The notes under the pieces were generated by a model. The model searched no databases, had not been told where the DNA came from, and saw only the letters and a program-made list of their open reading frames with translations. A DNA stretch of 26,471 nt from an uncultured Prevotellaceae bacterium (lineage in GTDB: Bacteria > Bacteroidota > Bacteroidia > Bacteroidales > Bacteroidaceae): the NCBI GenBank assembly GCA_946624335.1, contig CAMOSA010000010.1, positions 1-26,471 of the forward strand. Direction: 5' to 3'. A program made the position numbers and the translations under genes. Positions 14,629-22,227 of the stretch are shown piece by piece (within the stretch, counting starts at the first letter, position 1; every line of letters begins with the position of its first letter).

Positions 14629-15468
14629 TCAATTTATCCAGCTGACAGGAACTTCAATGTCGATGGTCTTGTCATTCGTGCTGTCGTCAATAGTGATGGT
14701 GATAGCCAGACCACCTTCTGTCGTGGGCGTGTAGTTAGGCTTGATGGTCAGCTTCTTGGCGGTGTTGCGCTGCAGCGTGAAGGAGCCCGTAGCCGTAGCC
14801 TCGGTGTTCTTGTTGCCCTCTTGGAGCGTGGCGTATTCGGCCTTTGCGGTGAGGTAGATGGTGTACGTCACTGTCTCGCCGGCTTCGCTCAGTGCGAGGT
14901 AGTAGGGGGCGGTGTCATCCTTGCCCCAGTGTGCTACGCTGCCTCCCAGGGCTGACGTGCCGGAGAAGTCAACGCTATAGGTGTCGTAGTAAGTGGCCAT
15001 GGACGGATCAAAGGCGACCAGCACCTTACCTGCTGTCGGCGTGCAGTTGACCGTCGTCGTGACGGTGTTGGCTGCAGAGATAGTGAAGGTGTTGCTGCCT
15101 TCGACCTTGAAGCCGTCGCGTGAGGCTGCATACTCGGTGCCGTAGAAGGCCTCGATGGAATAGGAACCCAGATCGAGCTCCAGCGGGAGACGCGACTGCA
15201 GGGTGGCGTAGGTGCCGGAGAACTTGTTCTGGCCGCGGCTGTCAACGATGTTAACGGTGTAGTTGTTGATGTTCTGGTAAGAACTCTCGTCAACGGCACG
15301 CGTACTGGTAACGAAATCCACGCTCGAAGCGAGGTCCAACGTTACTTTGCCCTTGCGATTGGTGGATTGCTCAACGGCCTCGTCTTCGAATTGATTGTCG
15401 AAGCTGCAAGATGAGAATAACCCTACCCAAGCGACAGAAAGGCACATGAAGATTACATTCTTTCTCAT
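14629..15468 (-). CDS. DUF4493-type lipoprotein, first gene of the operon
   Basis: A 279-residue lipoprotein; signal peptide ends LFSSC (Cys21). KVTLDLASS then TSTR-AVD (Arg57), 36 residues after the Cys, the longest spacing in the set. NYTVNIVDSRGQ, ELDLGSYSIEAFYG and NTFTISAANTVTTTVNC are the shared strands; the TPYY motif is replaced by a YAASRDG turn. Single domain, ending IDIEVPVSWIN. As first gene after the promoter-like box at 15544-15537 it may be the most abundant product, as expected for a major subunit, but this is inference. The next gene follows after 36 bp. Confidence 0.8.
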   Translation of the reverse strand: MRKNVIFMCLSVAWVGLFSSCSFDNQFEDEAVEQSTNRKGKVTLDLASSVDFVTSTRAVDESSYQNINNYTVNIVDSRGQNKFSGTYATLQSRLPLELDLGSYSIEAFYGTEYAASRDGFKVEGSNTFTISAANTVTTTVNCTPTAGKVLVAFDPSMATYYDTYSVDFSGTSALGGSVAHWGKDDTAPYYLALSEAGETVTYTIYLTAKAEYATLQEGNKNTEATATGSFTLQRNTAKKLTIKPNYTPTTEGGLAITITIDDSTNDKTIDIEVPVSWIN

Positions 15469-15536
15469 TGTCTTTTCATTCGTTTTTTTATGAGTTAAAA
15501 TTACTAATTAATACTTTCGCGCAATTAAAAACGCGG

Positions 15537-15544
15537 CAAAGGTA
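15537..15544 (-). promoter_or_regulatory. Probable promoter of the DUF4493/PCMD operon
   Basis: TACCTTTG on the minus strand matches the Bacteroidales -7 consensus TAnnTTTG and lies 68 bases upstream of the first operon ATG (15468). No clear TTTG is found at the expected -33 position; the nearest TTG is slightly too far upstream. The AT-rich leader between box and ATG includes a TAATTAATAC stretch. No other such box was noticed within the larger operon spacers. Confidence 0.5.
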
Positions 15545-15572
15545 TTAAATATACTATAAGGTGTGGCGCAAT

Positions 15573-15600
15573 TTCGGTAGAATTGCTATAAAATACCGAA
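15573..15600 (-). repeat. Small inverted repeat in the operon upstream region
   Basis: TTCGGTA (15573-15579) and TACCGAA (15594-15600) pair around a 14-base AT-rich loop. It lies between the end of the isomerase gene and the operon promoter box. It could be a weak terminator for the isomerase transcript or an operator; neither is well supported. Confidence 0.3.
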
Positions 15601-15650
15601 TTTTCCGTGCCTGGGCTTTCATTTTCCCCCATTTCATCGCGTTTTTCGGG

Positions 15651-16433
15651 TCAGTCGTTATCCTCGACGATGGTGCGTAGTATGATGACGTCTTCGAGCG
15701 GACGGTCGTCCTTGTCTGTCGCTGTCGCTTGGATGGCCTTGACCACTTTCATCCCTTCGATGACGTTGCCGAAGACCGTGTACGTGCCGTCGAGGTGTGG
15801 TGCTCCGCCGTGTTGCAGATAGTCGTTCCACATCTCACGGTCCATCTCGATGCCCTTCTCTGCCAGCGCACCGCGCACCTTGCCGAGCGAGCCTTCGCCG
15901 AATGAGCGGCCGTAGACGATATAAAACTGTGAGCCAGAGCTGCGCATCTCTGGGTTGACGTCATCGCCTTCGCGTGCTGCTGCCAGCGCACCTCTTACAT
16001 GATAGAGCCATGGCAGGTCGAACTCGGCCGCCAGGGTGTAGTCGGGTCCTCCGTCGCCCAGCACCTTGTCGTGGGCGGGCGACAGCCAGGTGCTGTCAGC
16101 GTTGTGTTGCAAGACGTATCTCACGGAGTCAGCAGTGGCTGTCAATGTGTCGTTTTTCTCGATGGAATCGGCGTTTTTGACGAATCGGACGCGGCTGTCA
16201 GGGTCACCGCCCTGGATCATGAAGTCTTTGATGACACGGTGGAAGAGCGTGCCGTCGTAATAGCCTTCGCGGCAGAGACGGATGAAGTTGTCGCGGTGAA
16301 TGGGCGTCTCGTCGCTCAGTGCTACGCGGATGGTGCCTGCCGTCGTGATGATGCGGACGGTCGTGCTGCGGGTCCGGCCTGAAACGGTGACCGCCGAGAG
16401 GAACAATAATAAAGGTAACAGATAGCGTTTCAT
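15651..16433 (-). CDS. Exported cyclophilin-type peptidyl-prolyl isomerase
   Basis: A 260-residue proline cis-trans isomerase that should assist folding of exported proteins in the periplasm. Signal peptide 1-19. Cyclophilin motifs are clear: YYDGTLFHRVIKDFMIQGGDP (58-78, with catalytic-site Phe64-His65-Arg66 and Gln74), SGSQFYIVYG (166-175) and LDGTYTVFGNVIEGMKVV near the C-terminus. It is longer than a minimal cyclophilin (about 165 residues) because of insertions at about 80-140 and 180-215. The ATG lies only four bases after a promoter box, so the mRNA may be almost leaderless. The gene ends about 180 bp before the start of the surface-lipoprotein operon on the same strand. Confidence 0.93.
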   Translation of the reverse strand: MKRYLLPLLLFLSAVTVSGRTRSTTVRIITTAGTIRVALSDETPIHRDNFIRLCREGYYDGTLFHRVIKDFMIQGGDPDSRVRFVKNADSIEKNDTLTATADSVRYVLQHNADSTWLSPAHDKVLGDGGPDYTLAAEFDLPWLYHVRGALAAAREGDDVNPEMRSSGSQFYIVYGRSFGEGSLGKVRGALAEKGIEMDREMWNDYLQHGGAPHLDGTYTVFGNVIEGMKVVKAIQATATDKDDRPLEDVIILRTIVEDND

Positions 16434-16437
16434 GGCG

Positions 16438-16468
16438 CAAAGGTAGTAAGAAAAGCGTATATTTGAAA
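16438..16468 (-). promoter_or_regulatory. Promoter of the isomerase gene, abutting the start codon
   Basis: On the minus strand TTTC (16468-16465), a one-mismatch -33 box, is followed after 19 bases by a perfect -7 box TACCTTTG (16445-16438). The ATG begins at 16433. With the usual start site a few bases after the -7 box, the 5' leader would be close to zero. Confidence 0.65.
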
Positions 16469-16482
16469 GGAAAAGCGGGACT

Positions 16483-16516
16483 TTTGCGTCCGAATGGAAA
16501 AAAATGGTTAACTTTG
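16483..16516 (+). promoter_or_regulatory. Promoter of dusB
   Basis: TTTG (16483-16486) and TAACTTTG (16509-16516) are separated by 22 bases, a good Bacteroidales promoter. The roughly 55-base leader contains GAGGCAGC ... GCT-CG-GCCTC, a possible stem-loop, before the ATG at 16576. Divergent from the isomerase promoter. Confidence 0.65.
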
Positions 16517-16575
16517 CAGCCGAATCCTTCGAGGCAGCGTAAGATTGCTCGGCCTCATAACCTCAAAATAATAAG

Positions 16576-17592
16576 ATGAAGATAGGCAATATTGATTTGG
16601 GCGATCGCCCTGTGCTGTTGGCTCCTATGGAGGACGTGACGGACATCGGCTTCCGCTTGCTGTGCCGTAAGATGGGGGCCGCCATGGTCTACTCGGAGTT
16701 CGTCGCGGCCGATGCCCTGGTGCGGATGGTCAGCAAGAGTCTGAAGAAGCTGGAGGTGTGCGATGAAGAGCGTCCTGTGGCCATACAGATCTATGGCAAG
16801 GAGGCTGGACCCATGGCTGATGCCGCCCGCATCGTCGTCGAACAGGCACACCCCGACGTCCTCGACCTGAACTTCGGATGCCCGGTCAAGAAGATAGCCT
16901 CAAAGGGAGCCGGCGCCGGTTTGTTGCAGCAGCCCGATAAGCTCTTGGAGATCACACGAGCCGTCGTGGATGCCGTGGGCGATGTCGTGCCCGTGACGGT
17001 GAAGACGCGCCTCGGATGGGACCACGAACATAAGATTATCTACACGCTGGCCGAGCAGTTGCAGGACTGCGGCATCAGCGCCCTGACCATACATGGCCGG
17101 ACACGTTCACAGCTGTACAGCGACCAGGCCGACTGGACGCTTATCGGCGAGGTGAAACGTAACCCCCGGATGACGATACCGATCATCGGTAACGGCGATA
17201 TCACGTCGGCCCAAGGGGCTGTCGAGGCCTTCGAACACTATGGCGTCGATGCTGTCATGGTCGGTCGTGCCACCTTCGGGCGGCCCTGGATATTCAAAGA
17301 GATTGTCGACGCGCTGGATGGCCGTCCGGGTGGTGCGTCGACGCTTTCTGTCGACTGGAAGATGGACGTGCTCAAGGAGCAGGTGCTCACTTCGGTGGCC
17401 CGACTGAACGAGCAGAGCGGCATCCGCCATGTGCGACGCCATCTGGCGGCCTCTCCTTTGTTTAAAGGTATCCCGGATTTCCGTCAGACACGTATCAGAA
17501 TGTTGCGGGCAGAGACCGTGGACGAGCTGTTCGAGATCATGGAGCAGACGCGTCAGTTGCTGCACGAGTTAGAAGCGAACGTCGATGTATAG
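16576..17592 (+). CDS. dusB: tRNA-dihydrouridine synthase
   Basis: A 338-residue FMN-dependent enzyme that reduces specific uridines of tRNA to dihydrouridine in the cytoplasm, DusB/NifR3 type. Motifs along a TIM barrel: LLAPMEDVTD (14-23, FMN site), VAIQIYGKE, catalytic Cys102 in DLNFGCPVKK, VTVKTRLGWD, LTIHGRTRSQ, IIGNGDI and VMVGRATFGRPWIF (phosphate-binding end). A helical C-terminal domain follows (RHVRRHLAA, FRQTRIRM). Length and motif order are normal. Its last eight bases overlap the start of the PAP2 gene, so the two are probably co-translated. Confidence 0.95.
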   Translation: MKIGNIDLGDRPVLLAPMEDVTDIGFRLLCRKMGAAMVYSEFVAADALVRMVSKSLKKLEVCDEERPVAIQIYGKEAGPMADAARIVVEQAHPDVLDLNFGCPVKKIASKGAGAGLLQQPDKLLEITRAVVDAVGDVVPVTVKTRLGWDHEHKIIYTLAEQLQDCGISALTIHGRTRSQLYSDQADWTLIGEVKRNPRMTIPIIGNGDITSAQGAVEAFEHYGVDAVMVGRATFGRPWIFKEIVDALDGRPGGASTLSVDWKMDVLKEQVLTSVARLNEQSGIRHVRRHLAASPLFKGIPDFRQTRIRMLRAETVDELFEIMEQTRQLLHELEANVDV

Positions 17593-18406
17593 AACTCACC
17601 TTAAAGGATTAGCCATACTCCTATGCCTCGGCTGTATGGAAGCACGAGGTAGTGTCGTCGCTGCTCAGGCCGACGAGGTGAACGGCATTGAGGCCGGGCG
17701 CTTGGAGGCCGACACGACCGTGGCGGCGGTCGCCGACGAAGGCTTTGTGCTGAAGCGTGACGTCCCTGTCCTCGCAGCCTCGGCAACACTCATCACAGTC
17801 GGCGCTGTAGGCGTTTCTAACGGTTGGATGAACAAGGTGAAGGGAGAGGTCCGGGACGGGCTGCAGGATTGGCGCGGGCAGGGCAACAAGTTTGCCGGCG
17901 ACGACTATCTGCAGTATTTCCCTCTTGTGGTGAATGTCGGCTTAGGGCTGACGGGCGTTGAAGCCCGCCACAGCTTGCGCGAACGGCTGGCGGTCAGCGC
18001 CACGGCCACGATCCTCCACGTCGGTCTCACTCAGGGCCTGAAGTGGTGTGTCGACGAGCAGCGCCCCAATCAGCGCAATGCCCGTTCCTTCCCGTCGGGT
18101 CACACCGCCTGGGCTTTCATGGGTGCCGAGCTGATCCGCGAGGAGTATGGCTGGGCGTGGGGGGCTGGGGCCTACACTTTTGCCACGGGCATCGCCTTCC
18201 TGCGGCTCTACAATGATGAGCACTGGCTGAACGATGTCTTGGCCGGCGCTGGCGTAGGCTTACTCACAGCACGGGCAGCCTACTGGCTGTTGCCTCTTGA
18301 GCGGCGGCTGTTCCGCTGGGACAAGACATCGTGCACGACCGTGTGCCTTCCCACTTATTCACCGCAGCATCAGGCACTTGGGCTGGCGGTGAATGTCAGT
18401 TTTTGA
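17585..18406 (+). CDS. Membrane-associated or exported PAP2-family phosphatase
   Basis: A 273-residue phosphatidic-acid-phosphatase type 2 family protein. The signature triplet is complete: KWCVDEQRP (Lys153, Arg160-Pro161), SFPSGH (168-173) and LRLYNDEHWLND (Arg207, His213, Asp217), so the active site should work on a lipid phosphate, undecaprenyl diphosphate or similar. The N-terminus (1-28) looks like a signal peptide, and hydrophobic stretches occur around 62-80, 112-124, 136-152 and 218-236. The last few residues (LGLAVNVSF) look like an outer-membrane strand, which would be unusual. The substrate cannot be told from sequence. It overlaps dusB by 8 bases and converges on dgt. Confidence 0.88.
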   Translation: MYRTHLKGLAILLCLGCMEARGSVVAAQADEVNGIEAGRLEADTTVAAVADEGFVLKRDVPVLAASATLITVGAVGVSNGWMNKVKGEVRDGLQDWRGQGNKFAGDDYLQYFPLVVNVGLGLTGVEARHSLRERLAVSATATILHVGLTQGLKWCVDEQRPNQRNARSFPSGHTAWAFMGAELIREEYGWAWGAGAYTFATGIAFLRLYNDEHWLNDVLAGAGVGLLTARAAYWLLPLERRLFRWDKTSCTTVCLPTYSPQHQALGLAVNVSF

Positions 18407-18442
18407 GCTAAGGATAACACAAGTGCCCGATGAATCACTCGT

Positions 18443-19801
18443 TCAGATGATGGGGAAGCTCATGCCGTTGATCTTGCGGTACAGGTCGAGGGCATAGACG
18501 TCGGTCATCCCGGATATATAGTCGAGGACGGCCATGATGCGGTCGTAGAGGCGGGGCGCCCGTATCTGGTATTGGCGTGAGACACGGTTGAGCAGGAGCT
18601 GCGAGAAGGCTCGGTCGGGGTACATCACGGCCTGCACCATCTCATGCACGAGGAACGTCATGACGCGGAAACCTGCCAGCTCGATGTCAACGACATCCTT
18701 GGAGTGATAGATATGTCCGTAGCTGGTACGCACACATTGTTCATAAGCCTTGCGTGGCGTGTCGCCGATGCGTTGTATGAGCGTTCCTTCGAAGCGGCCG
18801 TCGAGGATTTCTTGCTCGTGGTCGACGAAAGCCCGTACACATTCGCCTTCGAGGGTGTTGATGACGCTTGAGCGGAGGTAGACGATCTGCTCGTTGACAT
18901 CGTAGACGTCGAGCATCGAGAGATTCCGTTGTATCTCGTCGCGACGCTCCGGCGTGAAATAGGCCATCAGCAACTCGCGCGTGTCGGTCGTAGGCAGAAT
19001 CTTCAGCTTGTGGGCATCCTCGATGTCCATGATCTCATAGCAGATGTCGTCGGCAGCCTCGACGAGATAGGCCAGGGGGAAGCGGGCGTAGCGCCATGTT
19101 CCTTCGGGGCTGTCGAGACGAAAAATGCCCAATTCATCGGCGATTTTCAGGTAGTCGGAGCGCTCGGCATCGAAGAAACCGAACTTCTGGCGGTCGCCGG
19201 CGAGGTCACTCGAGAAAGGATATTTGACGATGCTGGCCAGGGTGCTGTAGGTCATGACGAAGCCTCCCGGGCGGCGACCCTCGAAGTGGTGGGTCAGCAG
19301 GCGGAAGGCGTTGGCATTGCCGTCGAAGTGGGTGATGTCGTTCCATTGTGTCGGCGTCAGCCGGTCGCCGGTGGCCGGATCGACATAGTCGCGCAACCAG
19401 CGGCCGTCGCCTTCGCTGAAATAGGTGGCGATAGCCCGCTCACCGGAATGGCCGAAGGGAGGATTGCCAAGGTCATGCGCCAGACAGGCGGCGCTGACGA
19501 TGGCGCCGAGCTCGGTGAGGTGGGTCTGCGCCAGCTCGGGGTGACGGTCGAGCAGCAGTCGGGCGCTGTCGTTGCCCAGCGAACGCCCTACGCTGGACAC
19601 CTCCAGGCTATGCGTGAGGCGGTTGTGCACAAAGATGCTTCCCGGCAAGGGAAAGACCTGCGTCTTGTTCTGCAGGCGGCGGAAAGGTGCCGAGAAGATC
19701 AGGCGGTCGTAGTCACGCTGAAATTCGGTGCGGTCGTCGCGGTGTTGCTGTTGCGTCTCCAGGCCGAGGCGTTGGCTGCTGAGGAGTTGTTTCCAATTCA
19801 T
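18443..19801 (-). CDS. dgt: Deoxyguanosinetriphosphate triphosphohydrolase
   Basis: A 452-residue HD-domain enzyme that cleaves dGTP to deoxyguanosine and triphosphate, in the cytoplasm, limiting dNTP pools. Visible features: start RLGLETQQQHRDDRTEFQRDYDRLIFSAPFRRLQNKTQVF, which carries the conserved Arg/Phe cluster and Q-V-F segment; NRLTHSLEV (His64), CLAHDLGNPPFGHSG (His109-Asp110, His118) for metal binding; a YLVEAADDICYEIMDIEDA helix with the later Asp ligand. Length is within the range of the bacterial family. Convergent with the PAP2 gene (36-bp spacer without a clear terminator) and divergent from dut. Confidence 0.94.
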   Translation of the reverse strand: MNWKQLLSSQRLGLETQQQHRDDRTEFQRDYDRLIFSAPFRRLQNKTQVFPLPGSIFVHNRLTHSLEVSSVGRSLGNDSARLLLDRHPELAQTHLTELGAIVSAACLAHDLGNPPFGHSGERAIATYFSEGDGRWLRDYVDPATGDRLTPTQWNDITHFDGNANAFRLLTHHFEGRRPGGFVMTYSTLASIVKYPFSSDLAGDRQKFGFFDAERSDYLKIADELGIFRLDSPEGTWRYARFPLAYLVEAADDICYEIMDIEDAHKLKILPTTDTRELLMAYFTPERRDEIQRNLSMLDVYDVNEQIVYLRSSVINTLEGECVRAFVDHEQEILDGRFEGTLIQRIGDTPRKAYEQCVRTSYGHIYHSKDVVDIELAGFRVMTFLVHEMVQAVMYPDRAFSQLLLNRVSRQYQIRAPRLYDRIMAVLDYISGMTDVYALDLYRKINGMSFPII

Positions 19802-19829
19802 TTCTCGCTGTGATGCTTGATTCTGCGTG

Positions 19830-19837
19830 CAAAAGTA
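19830..19837 (-). promoter_or_regulatory. Promoter box of dgt
   Basis: TACTTTTG on the minus strand (19837-19830) fits TAnnTTTG and is 28 bases upstream of the dgt ATG (19801). No clear -33 box. It shares the 121-bp spacer with the dut promoter. Confidence 0.55.
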
Positions 19838-19880
19838 GTTAAAAAAATCTATTTAGGGCGTCTGTTCCATTATATTTTTG

Positions 19881-19888
19881 TACTTTTG
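19881..19888 (+). promoter_or_regulatory. Promoter box of dut and its downstream cluster
   Basis: TACTTTTG (19881-19888) is followed by GCAGCC, and lies 34 bases before the dut ATG at 19923. No convincing -33 TTTG at 19-22 bases upstream. As spacers to the three downstream genes are short, it may serve all four. Confidence 0.6.
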
Positions 19889-19922
19889 CAGCCAATAGTT
19901 ACGAACTTCACTCCCGCAGCTT

Positions 19923-20354
19923 ATGCAAATACCCGTCATCAACCGCTCACATCATCCCCTGCCGTGCTATGCGACGCCCCTCTCGGCAGGAATGGACCTG
20001 CGCGCCAACATCGATTCGCCCATCGTCGTGGAGCCCCTGCAGCGTACCCTGGTGCCGACCGGGCTCTTCATCGCCTTGCCCCCGGGCTTTGAGGCTCAGG
20101 TGAGGCCCCGCAGCGGCTTGGCGCTGAAGCACGGGCTGACGGTGCTCAACGCTCCCGGCACCATCGATGCTGACTATCGCGGCGAGATATGCGTCATCTT
20201 GATCAACCTCTCCGACGAGCCTTTCACCATCAACGACGGCGAGCGCATCGCACAGATGGTCGTGGCTCGTCACGAGCAGGCCGAGTGGCTGCCCACCGAG
20301 GTGCTCGACGAGACGGAGCGTGGCGAGGGAGGCTTCGGGCATTCGGGAAGGTAA
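19923..20354 (+). CDS. dut: dUTP diphosphatase
   Basis: A 143-residue trimeric dUTPase that hydrolyses dUTP to dUMP and diphosphate, keeping uracil out of DNA. All five motifs are present: I AGMDLRA (22-28), II RPRSGLALKHGL (61-72), III GTIDADYRGEICV (79-91, with the water-activating Asp and stacking Tyr85), IV DGERIAQMVV (105-114) and V RGEGGFGHSGR (133-143). Full length. First gene of a plus-strand cluster; the TPR lipoprotein starts 12 bases after its stop. Confidence 0.97.
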   Translation: MQIPVINRSHHPLPCYATPLSAGMDLRANIDSPIVVEPLQRTLVPTGLFIALPPGFEAQVRPRSGLALKHGLTVLNAPGTIDADYRGEICVILINLSDEPFTINDGERIAQMVVARHEQAEWLPTEVLDETERGEGGFGHSGR

Positions 20355-20366
20355 ACGGACACTAAG

Positions 20367-22178
20367 ATGCTGAGACGCACATCGTATATCATCACGTTGC
20401 TCGTCGTGCTGGCGGCTTGCAGCGGGCCGAAGTCGGCACGCGACGTGCCGGCAGGGACGGCTGCGGTGGCCACGCCGCCTGCCGTGCAGCTCGACTTGTC
20501 GCCCAACGAGCGTGCCCGCATCGACTACCTCTATCAAGAGGCGATGAAGCAGAAGATGCTGGGCCGCCACGTCGAGGCCTTTGACCTCTTGCGCCATTGT
20601 CATGAGATATGTCCTGACGTGCCCGAGGTGCTCTATGAGCTGGCCCTCTACCGCTTGTATCTCCGGCAAGACTCGTTGGGGCTGAGCGACTTGCGCCGTG
20701 CCGCCGCCAACGACCCCCGCAATACGTTCTACAAGGAAGCCCTCTCGACGTATTACATGAACCGTCAGGAGGCCGATCGGGCCTTGCCCTATCTCGAGGC
20801 CTTGGCAGCGTTGCTCCCGCGGCGCAGCGACATCCAGGCTCAGCTGGTGACCATCTACCGGGCGGCTGACCGTCCCGAGGATGCCATCCGCGCCCTGAAT
20901 CGCATCGAGGTCCTCGAAGGCAAGATGGCCAGCGTCAGCTACCAGAAGTTCACCCTCTACCAGCAGATGGGGCAGGAGAAGAAAGCCTTCGCGGAGCTCG
21001 AGAGCCTCTGCAAGGAGTACCCGCATGAGATGAGCTACCGCCTGGCCATCGGCAACCAGCTCTTGGAGGCTGAGCGCGTCGACGAGGCGCTGAAAGTCTA
21101 CGAGCAGGTGCGGAAGATAGAGCCCGAGAGCCCGGCGCTGCAGCTCTCGATGCTCGAGTACTACAGGCACACCGGCGACAGCACACGCTTCTATGTCCTG
21201 CGGGATTCCATGCTCTATGCCCCGAAGACCGAGACGAACGTCCGTGTGGCTCTCATGCGTGACCTTATTGCCGAAGAGGTCCGTGCCGACAGCCTCGGAC
21301 GACAGCGCGTCGTCGCGACCTTCGACAGCCTGGACCGCCAATACCCCAAGGACCTGGACCTGCTGCAGCTGAGGGCTGCCTATCTGGCAACCTACGACCA
21401 GCAGAACGACAGCGATTTCGTGGCGGTCATGGACCGCATCAACGAGCTGGAACCATCCAACACGCAGGCCCTCTTCTACCTTATACAATATTATGGCGAG
21501 CATAAGGACTTCAGCCGCCTCGAGGACCTCTGCCGGCGGGGCGTGCTGACCCATCCCGAGGAGCTCGTGTGCCACTTCTATCTCGGACTGGCACTCTATC
21601 AGCAGGACAAGAAGCCCGAGGCGATGAAGGCGTTCCAGGACGGCCTCGTGCAGAAGACCGACGAGAGCCGGCCCGCCATGGTGGCCGATATGTACAGCAT
21701 ACTCGGCGACCTCTACCACGAGATGGGCCGTGACGCCGAGGCCTATGTGGCCTACGACTCATGCCTGACCTACCAGAGCGACAATGCCAGCTGCCTGAAC
21801 AATTATGCCTACTATCTCTCGCTCGAGAACCGCGACCTCGACCGTGCCGAGGAGATGAGCTACCGCAGCATACGCCTGGAGCCGCAGAACAAGACCTTCC
21901 TCGACACCTATGCCTGGATCCTCTTCATGAAGAAACGCTACAGCGAGGCCCAGCACTACATCGACCGCGTATGCCCCCCCGACTCGCTGGACAGCGTCCT
22001 GCTGGCCGATGACTTCGTGTCGGGCGTCGTGCTGGAACATGCAGGCGATATCGCAGCACAGAACGGGCTCACCGAACAGGCCTTGCGCTTCTGGCGACTG
22101 GCACAGCAGGCCGGTGGCGAAGGCCTGACGGCCGTACTGCCCAAGAAAATCAGGCTCAAGCGCTACGTACAGCCGTGA
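20367..22178 (+). CDS. Tetratricopeptide-repeat lipoprotein
   Basis: A 603-residue lipoprotein (signal peptide ending VLAAC, Cys18) made almost entirely of helical repeats with TPR spacing (34 residues), visible for example as DEALKVYEQVRKIEPESPAL, FYLGLALYQQDKKPEAMKAF, and Y-x-x-L-G-D-L-Y-H-E-M-G-x-D-x-E-A-Y-V-A-Y-D. About ten or more repeats cover residues 50-590. It should be a periplasm-facing scaffold anchored in a membrane. TPR lipoproteins between dut and DUF4292/EnvC genes are, to my knowledge, a common arrangement in Bacteroidales, suggesting a role in envelope maintenance. The partner is not known. Starts at ATG 20367, 12 bases after dut. Confidence 0.88.
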   Translation: MLRRTSYIITLLVVLAACSGPKSARDVPAGTAAVATPPAVQLDLSPNERARIDYLYQEAMKQKMLGRHVEAFDLLRHCHEICPDVPEVLYELALYRLYLRQDSLGLSDLRRAAANDPRNTFYKEALSTYYMNRQEADRALPYLEALAALLPRRSDIQAQLVTIYRAADRPEDAIRALNRIEVLEGKMASVSYQKFTLYQQMGQEKKAFAELESLCKEYPHEMSYRLAIGNQLLEAERVDEALKVYEQVRKIEPESPALQLSMLEYYRHTGDSTRFYVLRDSMLYAPKTETNVRVALMRDLIAEEVRADSLGRQRVVATFDSLDRQYPKDLDLLQLRAAYLATYDQQNDSDFVAVMDRINELEPSNTQALFYLIQYYGEHKDFSRLEDLCRRGVLTHPEELVCHFYLGLALYQQDKKPEAMKAFQDGLVQKTDESRPAMVADMYSILGDLYHEMGRDAEAYVAYDSCLTYQSDNASCLNNYAYYLSLENRDLDRAEEMSYRSIRLEPQNKTFLDTYAWILFMKKRYSEAQHYIDRVCPPDSLDSVLLADDFVSGVVLEHAGDIAAQNGLTEQALRFWRLAQQAGGEGLTAVLPKKIRLKRYVQP

Positions 22179-22227
22179 AGCCATCCGTCCATAACCCATT
22201 AACATCCAACAAGCAATCCTACACCAG

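Noticed and set aside
15469..15650. Invertible (phase-variable) promoter of the surface operon
   Set aside because: Many Bacteroidales surface operons have promoters flanked by inverted repeats, but here the only repeat pair (15573-15600) lies on one side of the promoter box and none flanks it.
18407..18442. Terminator between the convergent PAP2 and dgt genes
   Set aside because: The 36-bp spacer shows no convincing stem or T-run.
18929..19813. 294-codon open frame on the plus strand opposite dgt
   Set aside because: dgt motifs fix the coding strand; the antisense translation is a compositional shadow.
19947..21719. 590-codon open frame on the minus strand opposite dut and the TPR gene
   Set aside because: The plus-strand proteins have clear family motifs; the antisense frame is open because of GC-rich third positions and shows no domain or signal peptide.
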